64,000 nt of DNA from Symsagittifera roscoffensis (taxonomy: Eukaryota; Xenacoelomorpha; Acoela; Convolutidae). Positions within the stretch are counted from its first letter, which is position 1; every line of letters begins with the position of its first letter. The notes below the pieces were generated by a model, which saw nothing but the letters and a program-made list of their open reading frames with translations, did no database searches and was not told the DNA's origin. Location: contig NC_087064.1 in NCBI RefSeq assembly GCF_963678635.1, positions 7,355,671 to 7,419,670 of the forward strand, written 5' to 3'. The translations under genes were made by a program, and so were the position numbers. Positions 39,411-50,496 of the stretch are shown here, in pieces.

Positions 39411-39811
39411 GTATAGGCTGAGTGAAGTGCGAAAGAGTGTTAGGCCAAAGATTAAGTTGCGTGTAATATGTGATATGTGTGTTATGTTATGTTATGTGTT
39501 AGGTTATTAAGATCATGGGTAAGTAGGGGTTAGTGACCATGAACAACTGAATGACGATCTTGGGAATAGATCCAAAGTTTGGACTGTCCAATCTTAGGTC
39601 GAATTCCAAAATTTTAGAAACCAATTGATTTTAACAAATTTTAGGATAAATATATTTTTATCTGAACTGTTTTAAGCAATTTTTAACGATATATGTTAAG
39701 GTGAAACTAAAAAGTGTGACATTCGTGATTTCTTTTCTAGATCCTGATTGATCATTTAAATTACTCACTTGAGTCAAAGAATCGAATCAAATCAAACTTG
39801 AAAAGAATAGA
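39411..39811 (+). other. Non-coding gap between ORF1 and ORF2 (element B)
   Basis: 401 bp of AT-rich sequence with TGTTATGT repeats near 39480 and a candidate splice acceptor at 39740. No gene seen. Confidence 0.7.
39725..39740 (+). promoter_or_regulatory. Candidate 3' splice site upstream of ORF2 (element B)
   Basis: GTGATTTCTTTTCTAG followed by ATCCTGATTGATCA. Element C has GTGACTTGTTTTTTAG followed by CTCTTAATTGATCA on its own strand, so the tract, the TAG and the downstream TTGATCA are shared. It lies 71 bp before the ORF2 ATG. Confidence 0.55.
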
Positions 39812-42800
39812 ATGGACAACTTCAACCTGGATGAATTGATGGACCTGGCAGAGGCATATGTAGGACCGATGGTAGAAGCGATCTATCGTCGGCTGATCGA
39901 ACGAGACTTCGCTCTGGAGGACCCAGAGGTGGTCATGTTGCTGACCGCCCTGATCAACATCTTGGGGCACGACAACCGTGGGGACCGCCCCACGGAAGTC
40001 CTGTTGATGGCAGCATATGGAGAAAGAGGAGTACTAGACCGCCCGAACATGAGAGTGATGAGGTGGAGAAACGGGGCTCTCTCAGGGAGTGACTTGGCGA
40101 ATGAGCCTGGATTGGGAAGTTCTAGGACTTACCAACCAGGTGAGATGCCAATGCCCTCTAAGCCTAAACCTGGGCTGACGAGAATGCATCGGGAGATGAA
40201 CAGCGAGGCGACTTCGTCTGGTTCACCACTGAGAGCAGCTGTGCCACCAAAAAGGGCGAAAGTAACACAGAAGGTTCAGACGAACCAAACCATACAAGAT
40301 ATGGACGAGATGAACGATCAGCTGAGAAGTACGAAGAAGGAGTTAGACGATATGACGAAGACCATGCTGGCAATGGAGGAAGACCGGGACATGTGGAGAA
40401 AGTTGTTTGAAGACTGCAACAGTAAGCAGGGTCAAGAGATCGAACGCTTAAGGCAGGAATACAAAGAGCGATCGGAACAGGCGGCGTTGATAACGGCCAT
40501 TGAGAAAGTGATACCTGCAAGGGATATTCCTCGTGGGCAGTCCCCGATGGAGCTCTTGACACCTCGAGAAATGAGTCAAACAACGGAGACACGGCTTCCA
40601 GCAGAGACGAACCGAGTAACAATCCCGGATCCTAGTGACACCTTGGGTGATCCCGTCGTAGAACAGACAGTGAGAAAACTGATAGAGACAGCTGGACGAT
40701 TGGTCGCTAACAAGAAAGCACCAGGTTCCGGGGTGACCGCACCCTATGGAACGATTGACGATACGGGCAGAGTACAACTCTCCCAGACAGTAATCAGACA
40801 AGGGATGAGTAACGTGACACCACTCATGGGGAGCTCGAGAATCCCAGAGAGGAAAGTACGGAAGATGCCAGCGAAGAAAGTGTCTCGTATAATAGACGTG
40901 CAGAAGAATAATCAATTGAAGTATAATTTCACGGGAGTTCCGGAGACAGATCCGAGAGCCTGCTTCAATCGAGCTACCTGGAGCCCGGCCGTGAACCTGC
41001 AGCAACCACCACTCGGGACATCTCACCTGATATTGGGAGACAGTTTAGTCAGAGTGCTGTCGAATTTGAGGACCTCGTGGGTCACCACGGTAATGGCCTT
41101 TGGAGGGGCGACGATAGCCCAATTATATCGGATGGTGGAACTGATGAATCCAGGGAAGATTCCCAATGTGATGATCTTAGTTGGGACGAATGACATCTCC
41201 AGAGGATCAGACGAGCAGGAAGCACTGTGGGAGTCAATGATGGTGTGTTTGTTCACTACTCTCTGGCAGAAGTTCAGTTGCGCGGTACTGACCGTTTGCA
41301 CTGTGCCAATGAATACGAGAAGCCTGACAGCATCAGGAAGGAGGCACAACGAGGGAGTCATGAGATGGAACAACATCTTGAGGAACCTAGCAAATCGAAA
41401 TGCCGGAAGGATGATCCTCATGGACATTGAGCATGAGTTGAGAGCCATGGATCAGGCCAGACTGACCACGGATGGCATCCACTTCGACAGTATCGAAGGA
41501 CAAGCTTGGTTGAATCGAGTCTTCCAAGAACGATTGGAGGAGCTGGAAGCAGAATTCTTTGACACAGGAGTGCTGAAGGAAGGGGGGACGGTGAGTGATG
41601 CGGTAATTACCACCTTTGTGCCTCCTAGCCTGGAAACACGCCTGGGTACGGTCCCAGCCGTCACGAATTACCGGCAACAAAGCTCCAGTGAACCAGGTCG
41701 AAGAACAGACGTGCAGGATCGGTTGGGAGAAGCACCGATGAGGAGGACAATTCATCCTAGGAGAAGGATAGGACCTGTCAACCAACCAATCGAAGAAGTA
41801 GCAGGCACATCTAGATCGGACACTAGATCGGAGACGACGAGTACCAGCCGAGAGGAGAGACCGAGCAGAGGCTCATTGTTGTGGTCTCGATCCATACCGT
41901 CTCCCTGGCATATATACAAAGACGAACTGATGAAGCTGGACCTACAGAGAGTAAGCTTCATTGAAGATGCAAGGAGGATGCTGAATGGAGCGACCCTATC
42001 CGTCAGCAGATTATACTCGATAACCGGCGTAGACTGGTTGATAGCCGCTAGCATAAATTTCAGCTCCACGACGGCATTGAGATTTGCTGATTTGGAGGGA
42101 CTGCCCTCCAACAACACAATGGGACCTGTGAATGCAAGACCGTTGCAAGATGTGAGATTGAACCATGATGAGAGGAATCGTGAAGAAAGACCAGGAAGAT
42201 TCCTGATGGCGAGAGCGCCGATTGGACAACACGTGAAGATATTTAGGCAACTGACGACACCACCTGGTCATGTGAAGGAGAGAGTGTACCCAAAACTAGT
42301 GAACCAAGATGGTGATGCCCAGAGATATGGCGGATTGACAGCGATAAAGAAAGATGAGACCATCTTCGCCGCCTACGACAAAGCAGAGATGAGAAAGGCC
42401 AAAATCATGGTAGTAGCGAATTCAGAGTTCGTGTACACCTCTAAGTCTTTGTTTTGGCCGGACGTCATAATGCTGACCGCAGTTGACCTAGACCTATTGC
42501 AATCAGTGTCATTGGCTATAGGGGTACAAAGGCAGACAGAAATGAACCCGATAACGATTGTGTTTGCTGGCATCAATGACCATCTACACAGTAGAGGTTT
42601 TCTGAGCAGGCTCAGAGATCCTGGAACAGCAGAAAACGCAGTATGGCCAGCGATAAAAGACATCCTGGAGTCGATGGGTGAAGTGGTAGATGCGACGAAG
42701 GAGGGATCATTCAATAAAGTGACGTTGAGAGTAGTATTTGCGTTGTCTCCGGGATATGCACATCTCCCGGATGGACTGAAATTTGTGTATGCAATGGTAG

Positions 42801-43984
42801 CCTTACTTTTGGAAGGAAAATATGATGTGATCATATCAGCCCCGAATCGCATGATAGAAATGGAGAACCTGAGGCCACTTAAGGCTGAACTGCCTGCAGT
42901 ATGGTCAGATATCTCAAACGCGATGAGAGGATTCAAGGACCACGCGCTACACATGTTAGTGTTGGACGAAGTGCTGGGGTTGGAACTGTCCAACTTCAGT
43001 CGGCAACTCAAACTGAAACCAGGAATGGATGACGACCATCGAGTAATCACGGCAATGTCCAACGACTTGTGGTTCCGAGCAATGGAAGTGGCGAGTGAAG
43101 ACACGAGAAGAAAGAATTCACTGGAGACGAGAGCTCATCTGGAAGCGATGGTGCTGAGAACCAAGCCGGAAGCAAACCAGTGGCTACACCTGAATCCTAG
43201 AGTAGCGGCATTGGGTGCAGATGCTTTTCAGCAAGGCCCAGTAATGATCACTAAGATACACGCCTACTTGTTGAAGGAGGTGAACCTGGCGGAAAATGCC
43301 GGAGAAAAGACAGCTGAGTTCGTGAACAGAATGTGTCAGATTACTCTGGAAACCTTCTGGACCCAGGAAGTGAAGGGACAGGAGGGATTTGAAAGGACAG
43401 ACAGCATGCTAGAAGGGTTGGGAGCCAGATGGACCGCGTCCTTCTTGGCAAAAGTTTACCCGAAAGTCTCGCACTATTTGATAAAGGAATTCCTCCAAGC
43501 AGTAGTGAAAGTATCGATAGTGGAATTAATAGCCTTGTTCGTGACATTCGGAGCGGAGAGTTTCGTGAAAGGACCGGCGATACTGCTTACGGATGGAATA
43601 CAGAACCTGCGACTAGACGGACTTCTGACATTGATCGCAATAACCCACGGAAACTTGGGAGGACTAATGAAACTGGCACGTTGTCCAGAGCAGATGAAAG
43701 AGAGAGTGAGGAATCTGGATATGAAGAAATCCACGGACTCGTGGAACAAAATAAGAGACCTGAGACACACTCTTATCCAGTATCTCTTGCAGCAAAATCG
43801 CTTTGGAACCGGAGAAGACGAGACAATTGAAAGAGAGGAAGATGTTAGACGACATGTTGGAGGCATGCCGCTATTAACAGATTTGAAGCTTAGCTATGAG
43901 AACCGATCCCTTGGCGCTGATCAGAGGAGTCACGGAGTTCGTGACAGTGATCTATGGACCAGCAGTCACGTTTGCATTCCCTGA
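39812..43984 (+). CDS. ORF2 first part: coiled coil, SGNH hydrolase domain and degenerate SGNH-like domain (element B)
   Basis: ATG at 39812. The N-terminal domain (39830-40150) is shared with A and C, then comes a coiled coil (40290-40500). The SGNH domain has GDS at 41036-41044, FGGA near 41099, GTND at 41183-41194 and DGIH at 41471-41482, so all catalytic blocks are present. Unlike in A, the frame runs on without a break into the second domain (ANSEF near 42419, AGINDHL near 42565, VLDEVLGLELSNFSRQLK near 42960) and the following conserved region. That shows the two domains belong to one protein. The frame is lost by a 1-nt insertion near 43888 relative to A and closes at 43984. Confidence 0.88.
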   Translation: MDNFNLDELMDLAEAYVGPMVEAIYRRLIERDFALEDPEVVMLLTALINILGHDNRGDRPTEVLLMAAYGERGVLDRPNMRVMRWRNGALSGSDLANEPGLGSSRTYQPGEMPMPSKPKPGLTRMHREMNSEATSSGSPLRAAVPPKRAKVTQKVQTNQTIQDMDEMNDQLRSTKKELDDMTKTMLAMEEDRDMWRKLFEDCNSKQGQEIERLRQEYKERSEQAALITAIEKVIPARDIPRGQSPMELLTPREMSQTTETRLPAETNRVTIPDPSDTLGDPVVEQTVRKLIETAGRLVANKKAPGSGVTAPYGTIDDTGRVQLSQTVIRQGMSNVTPLMGSSRIPERKVRKMPAKKVSRIIDVQKNNQLKYNFTGVPETDPRACFNRATWSPAVNLQQPPLGTSHLILGDSLVRVLSNLRTSWVTTVMAFGGATIAQLYRMVELMNPGKIPNVMILVGTNDISRGSDEQEALWESMMVCLFTTLWQKFSCAVLTVCTVPMNTRSLTASGRRHNEGVMRWNNILRNLANRNAGRMILMDIEHELRAMDQARLTTDGIHFDSIEGQAWLNRVFQERLEELEAEFFDTGVLKEGGTVSDAVITTFVPPSLETRLGTVPAVTNYRQQSSSEPGRRTDVQDRLGEAPMRRTIHPRRRIGPVNQPIEEVAGTSRSDTRSETTSTSREERPSRGSLLWSRSIPSPWHIYKDELMKLDLQRVSFIEDARRMLNGATLSVSRLYSITGVDWLIAASINFSSTTALRFADLEGLPSNNTMGPVNARPLQDVRLNHDERNREERPGRFLMARAPIGQHVKIFRQLTTPPGHVKERVYPKLVNQDGDAQRYGGLTAIKKDETIFAAYDKAEMRKAKIMVVANSEFVYTSKSLFWPDVIMLTAVDLDLLQSVSLAIGVQRQTEMNPITIVFAGINDHLHSRGFLSRLRDPGTAENAVWPAIKDILESMGEVVDATKEGSFNKVTLRVVFALSPGYAHLPDGLKFVYAMVALLLEGKYDVIISAPNRMIEMENLRPLKAELPAVWSDISNAMRGFKDHALHMLVLDEVLGLELSNFSRQLKLKPGMDDDHRVITAMSNDLWFRAMEVASEDTRRKNSLETRAHLEAMVLRTKPEANQWLHLNPRVAALGADAFQQGPVMITKIHAYLLKEVNLAENAGEKTAEFVNRMCQITLETFWTQEVKGQEGFERTDSMLEGLGARWTASFLAKVYPKVSHYLIKEFLQAVVKVSIVELIALFVTFGAESFVKGPAILLTDGIQNLRLDGLLTLIAITHGNLGGLMKLARCPEQMKERVRNLDMKKSTDSWNKIRDLRHTLIQYLLQQNRFGTGEDETIEREEDVRRHVGGMPLLTDLKLSYENRSLGADQRSHGVRDSDLWTSSHVCIP

Positions 43985-46439
43985 CGTTAAAGTGGAAGCA
44001 TATAGGAGGTCGGTGCTGCACCTGAATCTCATATCGACAGTGGACGGTAGTACACTGAACTGGTGTGAGCAGAACACATTGCGGGAACTCATGAGTGAAG
44101 ATCTGTTATTTGCGAAAATATCGGAGCCAGAGATGACAGTCATCAATTTTGACGATCACTTCCGTGACCGCATGGGAGAAGTAGAAAGAGGACACATCGA
44201 GGTGTTTCCAAAGCTTTGGAACCTGAGGCCCTATGACAAAACGAATGGTGAAATAACCAGAGTACCTCGTCTCACTGCAGCATATCACAAAGTGAGAGAA
44301 GAGACGAAGGACTGGGGCGATTACAAAAAGCTGCCGGAGGCAATCCCTGAATTCCCTCTGATAAGAAGGATGTTGCTCGGAGCAGTCTCCGTAGTACAAA
44401 CTCCTAGGTTGAGAGCATTCGAAACCAATGAAAGGAGAGTAGGGAATTTCTCGGGAACGATGGATCCATACTTCGTAGGGAGAAATGCCGCCGTGTTACA
44501 GTACACACGATTTGCATACACGGATCAAGCGACAAGAAGGCGAATAAGCAACGCCGCTACTCCCAAGCCTGGAAGATTTGATGAGGAATGGAAGGAATTA
44601 GGCTTAGCTCCGATGAGAATGAGAGGCAGGACAGAATTGCCTGAAGCCTCATTAATCCTGACCAGTGTGAAAAAGGAGATGAAAGTGGGAGGAATATCGC
44701 AGACGAGAACCTTCCTAGCACCCTTCGGCTGTGAAGAAATCAAAGTGGTCCATGGAGAAGAGGAAGATAAATCGGCCGGTACATTGCTCATACCGAGATT
44801 CCAGGAAGAAGCCGACAATGACGAACAAGGACCATCGAGCTCGAACAAGGATAAGTCAGAAGGAGATGAGGGACAGGGTGGAAGCCGTCAGACTGAAGAA
44901 CCCATGCAACAAGATCAAGCTGGTGGGGAAGACGACAGGGCATCGACAGGAGGAACATCCAGCCTGGATTTCAATATCTTCAGTGATCTTGAGAATAATG
45001 CAGACACGTTGGAAACGACTGAGCCAGCGGATGAAGGCATCTCGACACTGGAACCTCCGTCAGCCTTTGAGGAAATGAAACGGAATTTGCCGGAGAGCAG
45101 CTCTCCTGGCAATTCAAGAAATAACGACCAGAGAATCCTCATGGAATCACCTCGGAGGAGAAGAATAGAGGCCTCAGCCAGAGTACCTTTCTTGGGAACG
45201 CTGCCCGAAGAAGAATGGGAAGTACATCACCGAGACCACGAGAGTAGGACGGGATGTAAGCTGGACAGAGTGGCGTTTATGGAAGAAGTCTGGACCGTGA
45301 TTCAGAGCTATGGGACCCAGTCCATTCTCAAAACAGGTCTCAATCAACCCTTGATGAGAGAAATACTTGACAAGCTTGATGAGTGTGAAGGGAGACTGAG
45401 TGAGTTGTTGATCGACTCAGCTACTGATGAGAGTGAAGCGAATTCTCCCATCAAGATGACACCGCAGGACGATGAAGGAGAGGTGGTATATCTGTCAAGA
45501 ACCAGGAGAGGGACGATGCGATCGAAAATGGTGATTGATAAAATCAATGCGATGAAAATGAAGTTAGGCAGCAGAGTGATGCCGAGGAGAATTGGGAAGA
45601 CTAAAGTGGATTCAGAAATATCGATGAAAGCTGGTAGCTCAGCGAAAAGAAAACGAGTCGAGGAGGTCATGGATTTGGGACAAGGTGATTATCAATTGTC
45701 TGGCACAGATAGAATATTAACCGATATAGCGATGGTGCCACCCATTCTCATGGCGGGGATAAAGTCAACCGGTTATAAATCCAAAAGGAGTGACCGCACT
45801 CTGACTGGAGCAACGTTAGAAATGGAAATACTCAGCCAATGTGGAGAGAGCAAAATGAGGGACTTCAAGCCATCTCCCATGAATCATGGAAAGGGAAGTG
45901 TTGCAGGACAACTAACACCAGTGGAATACAACCGACTAACCGTGTCGGAGACAGTGTCGATAGATGAACCCACCGGTGGATACATGGAGATGTTGGAATA
46001 CCGGAACTCGGCTAGAGGGTATGTAATGGCCCTAGAAGACGAAAAAGCTATGGAGGGTTATCTGGAAATGATGTTGCAAGGCACCACCCTCAAGCAGAAG
46101 GCGTATGGAACTTTGGCGTCGTCTGACGTAGAGGCGGAAACGATCGAGCAGTTAGTGAGCCTTCCATGGAAGGCAGTAGTATTGAGGTATTTCGAAGAAG
46201 AAATGAGGACTACGCCAAGAATACATGCTCTCGTGGCAGTACCTTACGTAAGGACAGAGTTACAACTCAGGTTCGCCTGGTGCATGATGGGACTGACTCG
46301 CGAAGAGTATGATTCAGAAGAAAGAAAGAGATCAAAAGAAGAAAAGGTTTTCCTTATGACGAATCTGAGGGATCTGATAGTCCAGGAGGGAGCAGCAGTA
46401 GCGTGTGCGAAGCGGAGAGACGCTCTCTGTTTCATTTGA
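43896..46439 (+). pseudogene. ORF2 second part: conserved region and low-complexity linker (element B)
   Basis: Continues the previous part in another frame, with the blocks IYGPAVTFAFPD and LNWCEQ conserved in A and C. An acidic, Ser/Glu-rich linker follows (44790-45200), then a basic stretch, and then the helical region that corresponds to A 14946-15635. It ends with TGA at 46437-46439; the reading frame remains open after it and carries on as the third part, so the stop is a nonsense mutation (A has a sense codon here). No family recognised. Confidence 0.8.
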
Positions 46440-47993
46440 TTCCTGATAGAGCAGATTTCAGTACCTGCATTAAACACTTGTGTTAAAATGCTGAGGGAAG
46501 GCGATGAGCGAACGAAAGCCTTGTTCTTACTAGCAATGCTGGATATGCAGCAAAGTAAACCGATGAGGGTAAACATGAAAGAACCTGAAGAATTGGAACC
46601 CATGAAAAAGATAGACGAGATCAGGAGATTCTCAAACAAGGAGTTGAGACTCACTAAAGAATCTATGGGAGCATTGCCGAAATCCAGTGAATACTGTGGA
46701 CCGATCAAGAAGAAGTCATATAGCTACGTATCCGGGATTATAGGGATAGCTTACAATCCTTTCCTGAGTGAAGACACACGCGATTGCTTCTTTGATTATG
46801 AGCAGGCGGTGTTACTAAGATTCTGGACGTCCAGAATTGTAACGATTAAGAGCGTTAACAATCCACAGGCCAAATTGGGTTTGGTCTTGGAAGAAGAGGT
46901 GACTGCACCTTCAGTACCAAAATCCGACAAGAGAGTGGAGTTTGGGTTGGGATTCTCAGATGAATTACTGAGAACGAGCTTGATGGCAGTGTGGGAATTG
47001 ATGGAGCCATCATGGTGTCCTAGTCCCAACGCTGACTCAATATTACGGGCGACACAAGACGTACAGAGGGAACTGAATGCAGACTGTAAACTGCGTGACC
47101 TCAACATCATATATAATGTGATGATGACAGCCTCTAAGAACAACGGAGAAGATAAAGTGGAGTTGCCTGGCTGGGGACCAGAAGACTGGGTCAAACCTGG
47201 TAGCTGTCTGGCGGAAGTCTGTGGACTAGAGGGTCAGGTTTGTGGAAGTCTAGACTGTGTGAAAACCCTGGAGAAACAACACAAGCAATTGACAGTATTG
47301 TTTGGAAATGTAGTGATGAAAGCAAGAACGGAAACGGAACTGATAGCAGATTGCCATGGAGGAACCGATGTGAATCTAGTGACAGCACTAGGATTCTACA
47401 GCATGTTTGGTTCTTTAGAGTCACTATTGAATCTAGAACAGAAACATGAGATGGTCACAGCCATCAGCGTAGAAGTATTTCCAGGAGTTCTGCAGACTGA
47501 GCAGAAATATCTAGGAAAATGGAGGGAAGCAATCGAAACGGAGATGAACATCAGACACAGCGAAACTTACTGTAGACCATCAGGAGCACGATATTTGGTG
47601 GGTTCAACGTTGGCTCCAATGTGCAAGAGCAGATATCCTGTGCATTTCGTGGCTGTGGACGTGAAAAGTACAAGAACGATCGTGGATCAAGCCTTCTCAG
47701 TGCCGAAGTGTGTGAGACTGGCGAGAATGTCGGAAAAGTCTTATGAGTTACTGTGCAAAATGTTCTCAGCAGTTCCAGAGAGAACTAAGGAGGAGTTAGA
47801 ATTGATACTGGGAAGGAAGTTCATGGGATACGTCAGTGGGAACTTCAGTGACTTTGAGAGACAAAAACAGAGAGGATCAACCATTACGGATTACAATACA
47901 GTAGACCAAAATGACGAAATCCACCGAGAAATGATTGAAGTGGAACCACTACTGGAAGCGTCGGGAAGCGTAATTGGAGGAGCATCATTTTGA
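46440..47993 (+). pseudogene. ORF2 third part: Cys-rich conserved region (element B)
   Basis: Same frame as the second part; the first ATG is at 46488. Contains VSGIIGIAYNPF, EPSWCPSPNA, a Cys cluster near 47205-47265 with the spacing C-x4-C-x6-C-x4-C, VEVFPGVLQTEQ and FSVPKCVRLARMSEKSYELL. A 1-nt deletion near 47964 relative to A throws the frame out just before the PCHC block, and it closes at 47993. Confidence 0.8.
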
Positions 47994-48757
47994 CACATGA
48001 CGAGTTTCCTTGCCACTGCTTGCTGCAGACCTGGTGGTATCCCAAGCGTAGTAATCTGATGTTGATCTGGGACTCTGGAGAGCTGCTCTCCATGGGTTTA
48101 CCAGATTCATCACAGCCCATAACAATAGTGATAGTGGGAGTTATGATGGCAATACGATGGCTGGAAGCTCATGTGAGAGAAAATAATAGACAGGAGGCGC
48201 CGACGAGAGAACAATTGCGGAAATTAGATTGTCTAAAAGATTTAGATCTTTTTGAGACAATGTGCAAAGTTCTAAACATTCCGATGGAAGTGAAGAAGAT
48301 ATGGGCGAGAAAACGATTGATGCCATGGTTCAGAGCTAACATGACTGCATGGTTGTACGAGTATGCGAAAAAGCATATGTCGAAGCATGGCAGAGTATAC
48401 AGTGAATATCAGCTGGACATTGGGGCAGGAGCTTTCAAGCGAGCTTTCGTGACCCATCGGAATGCAGTGACCACCGCTGTGAAGAGAATTTCCAGGACGA
48501 GTGAGCGTAGTGGAAATGAGAAGGCAGAGATGCTGAAAGAAGATCTGGAGAGAAACGTGACGTTGTGTCTCCACAACAGCTTCTGTAGAAACAGAGAATC
48601 CAACGTGGATCCCCTACCTTGCTGTAAACAGAGGGTAGAAGAACAGAAGTGTTGGAGGACGGCTTCCAACAGCGTCAGGATAGCCAACGACGTGCTACAA
48701 GACACGGAAACCGAAAGTGCGGAGTCAGCATCACAGGAGGAGGAAATGGAACATTGA
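47990..48757 (+). pseudogene. ORF2 last part: C-terminal region (element B)
   Basis: Restarts in the frame that matches A 16900-17699: FPCHCLLQTWWYP, a hydrophobic strand ITIVIVGVMMAIRWL, PWFRANMTAWLYEY, FVTHRNAVTT and HNSFCRNRES, with an acidic tail. Hydrophobic stretches are short and look like buried strands or helices, not membrane spans. Function unknown. Confidence 0.75.
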
Positions 48758-49563
48758 CGAATGGTCGAGAAAACAAGAGGCAACAAGAAAGAAAATTAGA
48801 AAAATTTAGAAGTTTTAGAACTTCTAAACGAAGAAAAAAGCAGAGAACAAAGGAATGATGAAGAAAAGTCAAAACTCAGAATTGTTTTATCTGTGTGAAA
48901 AACTCAAGTGGGAAACCAAGCAACCAAGTTGTAATTGAAAACTGAAACATTTAGTTGAGTTTTGAAATTGTTGCATTTATAAATTTGCATTTTGATTTTA
49001 GTTGAAGTGGCTTTAGAGACACTCACTTATTATTTATTTAGAAAGGCTTGAGGGAAGAGTATATTTAAATATTCCAGCCTGCATGATTGTTTTTAATCAC
49101 TTAGGAAGACTGATCACTTTGTGGTGACGTGGAAGGCTTGAGTAATCTCTCGAAGAGGGAGATTGTTTCATTGTTCTTTCTAACCACAGAGTTTCTTAGT
49201 CTTAATATACAGGACAATAACAAGCAAGGTTTCCGAAGGGAAGAAGCATAGTAGGATAATTTTAGCTTGTTGGTTGGCAGGACTGTCCTGCAAGCCAACA
49301 CCTTTTAAATCTAAGAGAAAAAGTTTTAATCGGGACATTGACAATGGAAGTCAGAAAATATGTTTTATCTTAAGTCATATCCTTAATGTGCAGATTAATG
49401 AAAGAATTTGGAGGCTATAGTGATGTAGTATGATGCCATTTATATTCTGCAGTGAGTCGATGTGACGTGGATAAAAGTATTTTCGTGCATTTTGTAAATT
49501 CTGTTCGATGACACTGTAACCATTTTACGAACATTGCGCGATTCAATGAGGACATTGACCGGA
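48758..49563 (+). other. 3' untranslated region of element B
   Basis: 806 bp of AT-rich sequence with no gene. One imperfect hairpin (AATCTCTC-GAA-GAGGGAGATT, 49144-49164). Confidence 0.7.
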
Positions 49564-49577
49564 CTGTCCGGGGAGTA
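49564..49577 (+). promoter_or_regulatory. Putative polypurine tract of element B
   Basis: CTGTCCGGGGAG followed by TA lies directly before the TG of the 3' LTR; same arrangement in A and C. Confidence 0.72.
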
Positions 49578-50493
49578 TGTGACATTCGACCAGAATGGCC
49601 AAAATGCAATCTCTGCAGAATTCGGAATTTTAGCAGTAAGCCTTCCGGATTGGTGGTTTTTAAGAACTAAGAGCGTTATTGGAACGTTTGGCCAGACGGT
49701 GAGGGCTGGAATATTCTAGTATTTTAAAATTTCAAAAATTCGAATGATGACGTCACATTTCTGAGAAATGCTGAAACGGCCATTTTAACAGAGAACGAGA
49801 GAAAAAACACAACAACAACATTAGTTGCGCTGACGATAGCAACGACAATCGTGATAAGAAAAACAGCAGCAGATTGCAGAAAACGTTCCGAGTTGCAACT
49901 ATTGTGCTGCTACAATAGTTGCAAGGCCGTTGCGAACAACGGTGAAGGATAAGAAATCAGCCTTCCGGATTGGGAAGAAATCGAGATCAACGGGCTTGAT
50001 TCACCGGATTCAAGAATCCGGAAGGGTCTGGGGACGGAAAACTTTTATTGACTCGTGTGAACTTTTAGCATCCTGTCATGTCCTGACTTGAATTTAATTG
50101 ATATTTGAATTAGTTTTGACAAGGATGAGGTGCTAGGAGTTGGGGGAAAGGGTTGATCCATCTTCGATGGAGATGATGATTTTTATCTACTGAACAAAAA
50201 CAATAGTAATATAATAAGTAGTAACCCTGTTTTTAGGAGTGACCTCCTGGTCTGGGGATACTGAGACCCAGCCATGAGCTCACTATTTGCATGTAATCAA
50301 GTTAATTTGAGCGTTCTGGTCGAAGCCGGAGAACAGTAACGTTTTTGTCGACCCGATGTTGGAAAGACCACCGAAAAGTACTGGCTTGGTAGAGACGGTG
50401 AAAAGCATGCAAAGCTCTGTTTAGACGCTAGCCAGTCGTCTTAAGACTTAGTTTTGTTATCCGTCGATATGTATCTTCCGGGCGAATGTTACA
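49578..50493 (+). repeat. 3' LTR of element B
   Basis: 916 bp. Differs from the 5' LTR by five substitutions and one extra A in an A-run near 49860. Carries the same CRE palindrome (49748-49755) and hairpins (49893-49942). Confidence 0.95.
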
Positions 50494-50496
50494 TCC
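50494..50496. repeat. Right copy of the TCC target-site duplication of element B
   Basis: Matches 25894-25896. Three bases is short for a Gypsy integrase. Confidence 0.8.

Larger units (their letters stand above)
25897..50493 (+). mobile_element. Element B: complete 24.6-kb Ty3/Gypsy LTR retrotransposon
   Basis: Two near-identical LTRs (25897-26811 and 49578-50493) bound a leader of 3 kb, ORF1 (29807-39410) and ORF2 (39812-48757). The LTRs begin TGTGACATTCG and end CGAATGTTACA, an 11-bp inverted terminus with one mismatch. They differ by five substitutions and one 1-bp indel, so insertion was recent. Despite this, ORF1 has one stop and at least two frameshifts and ORF2 one stop and two frameshifts, so this copy is not autonomous as read. 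At this length it is several times larger than ordinary Gypsy elements and comparable with giant families such as plant Ogre or planarian Burro. Confidence 0.96.
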
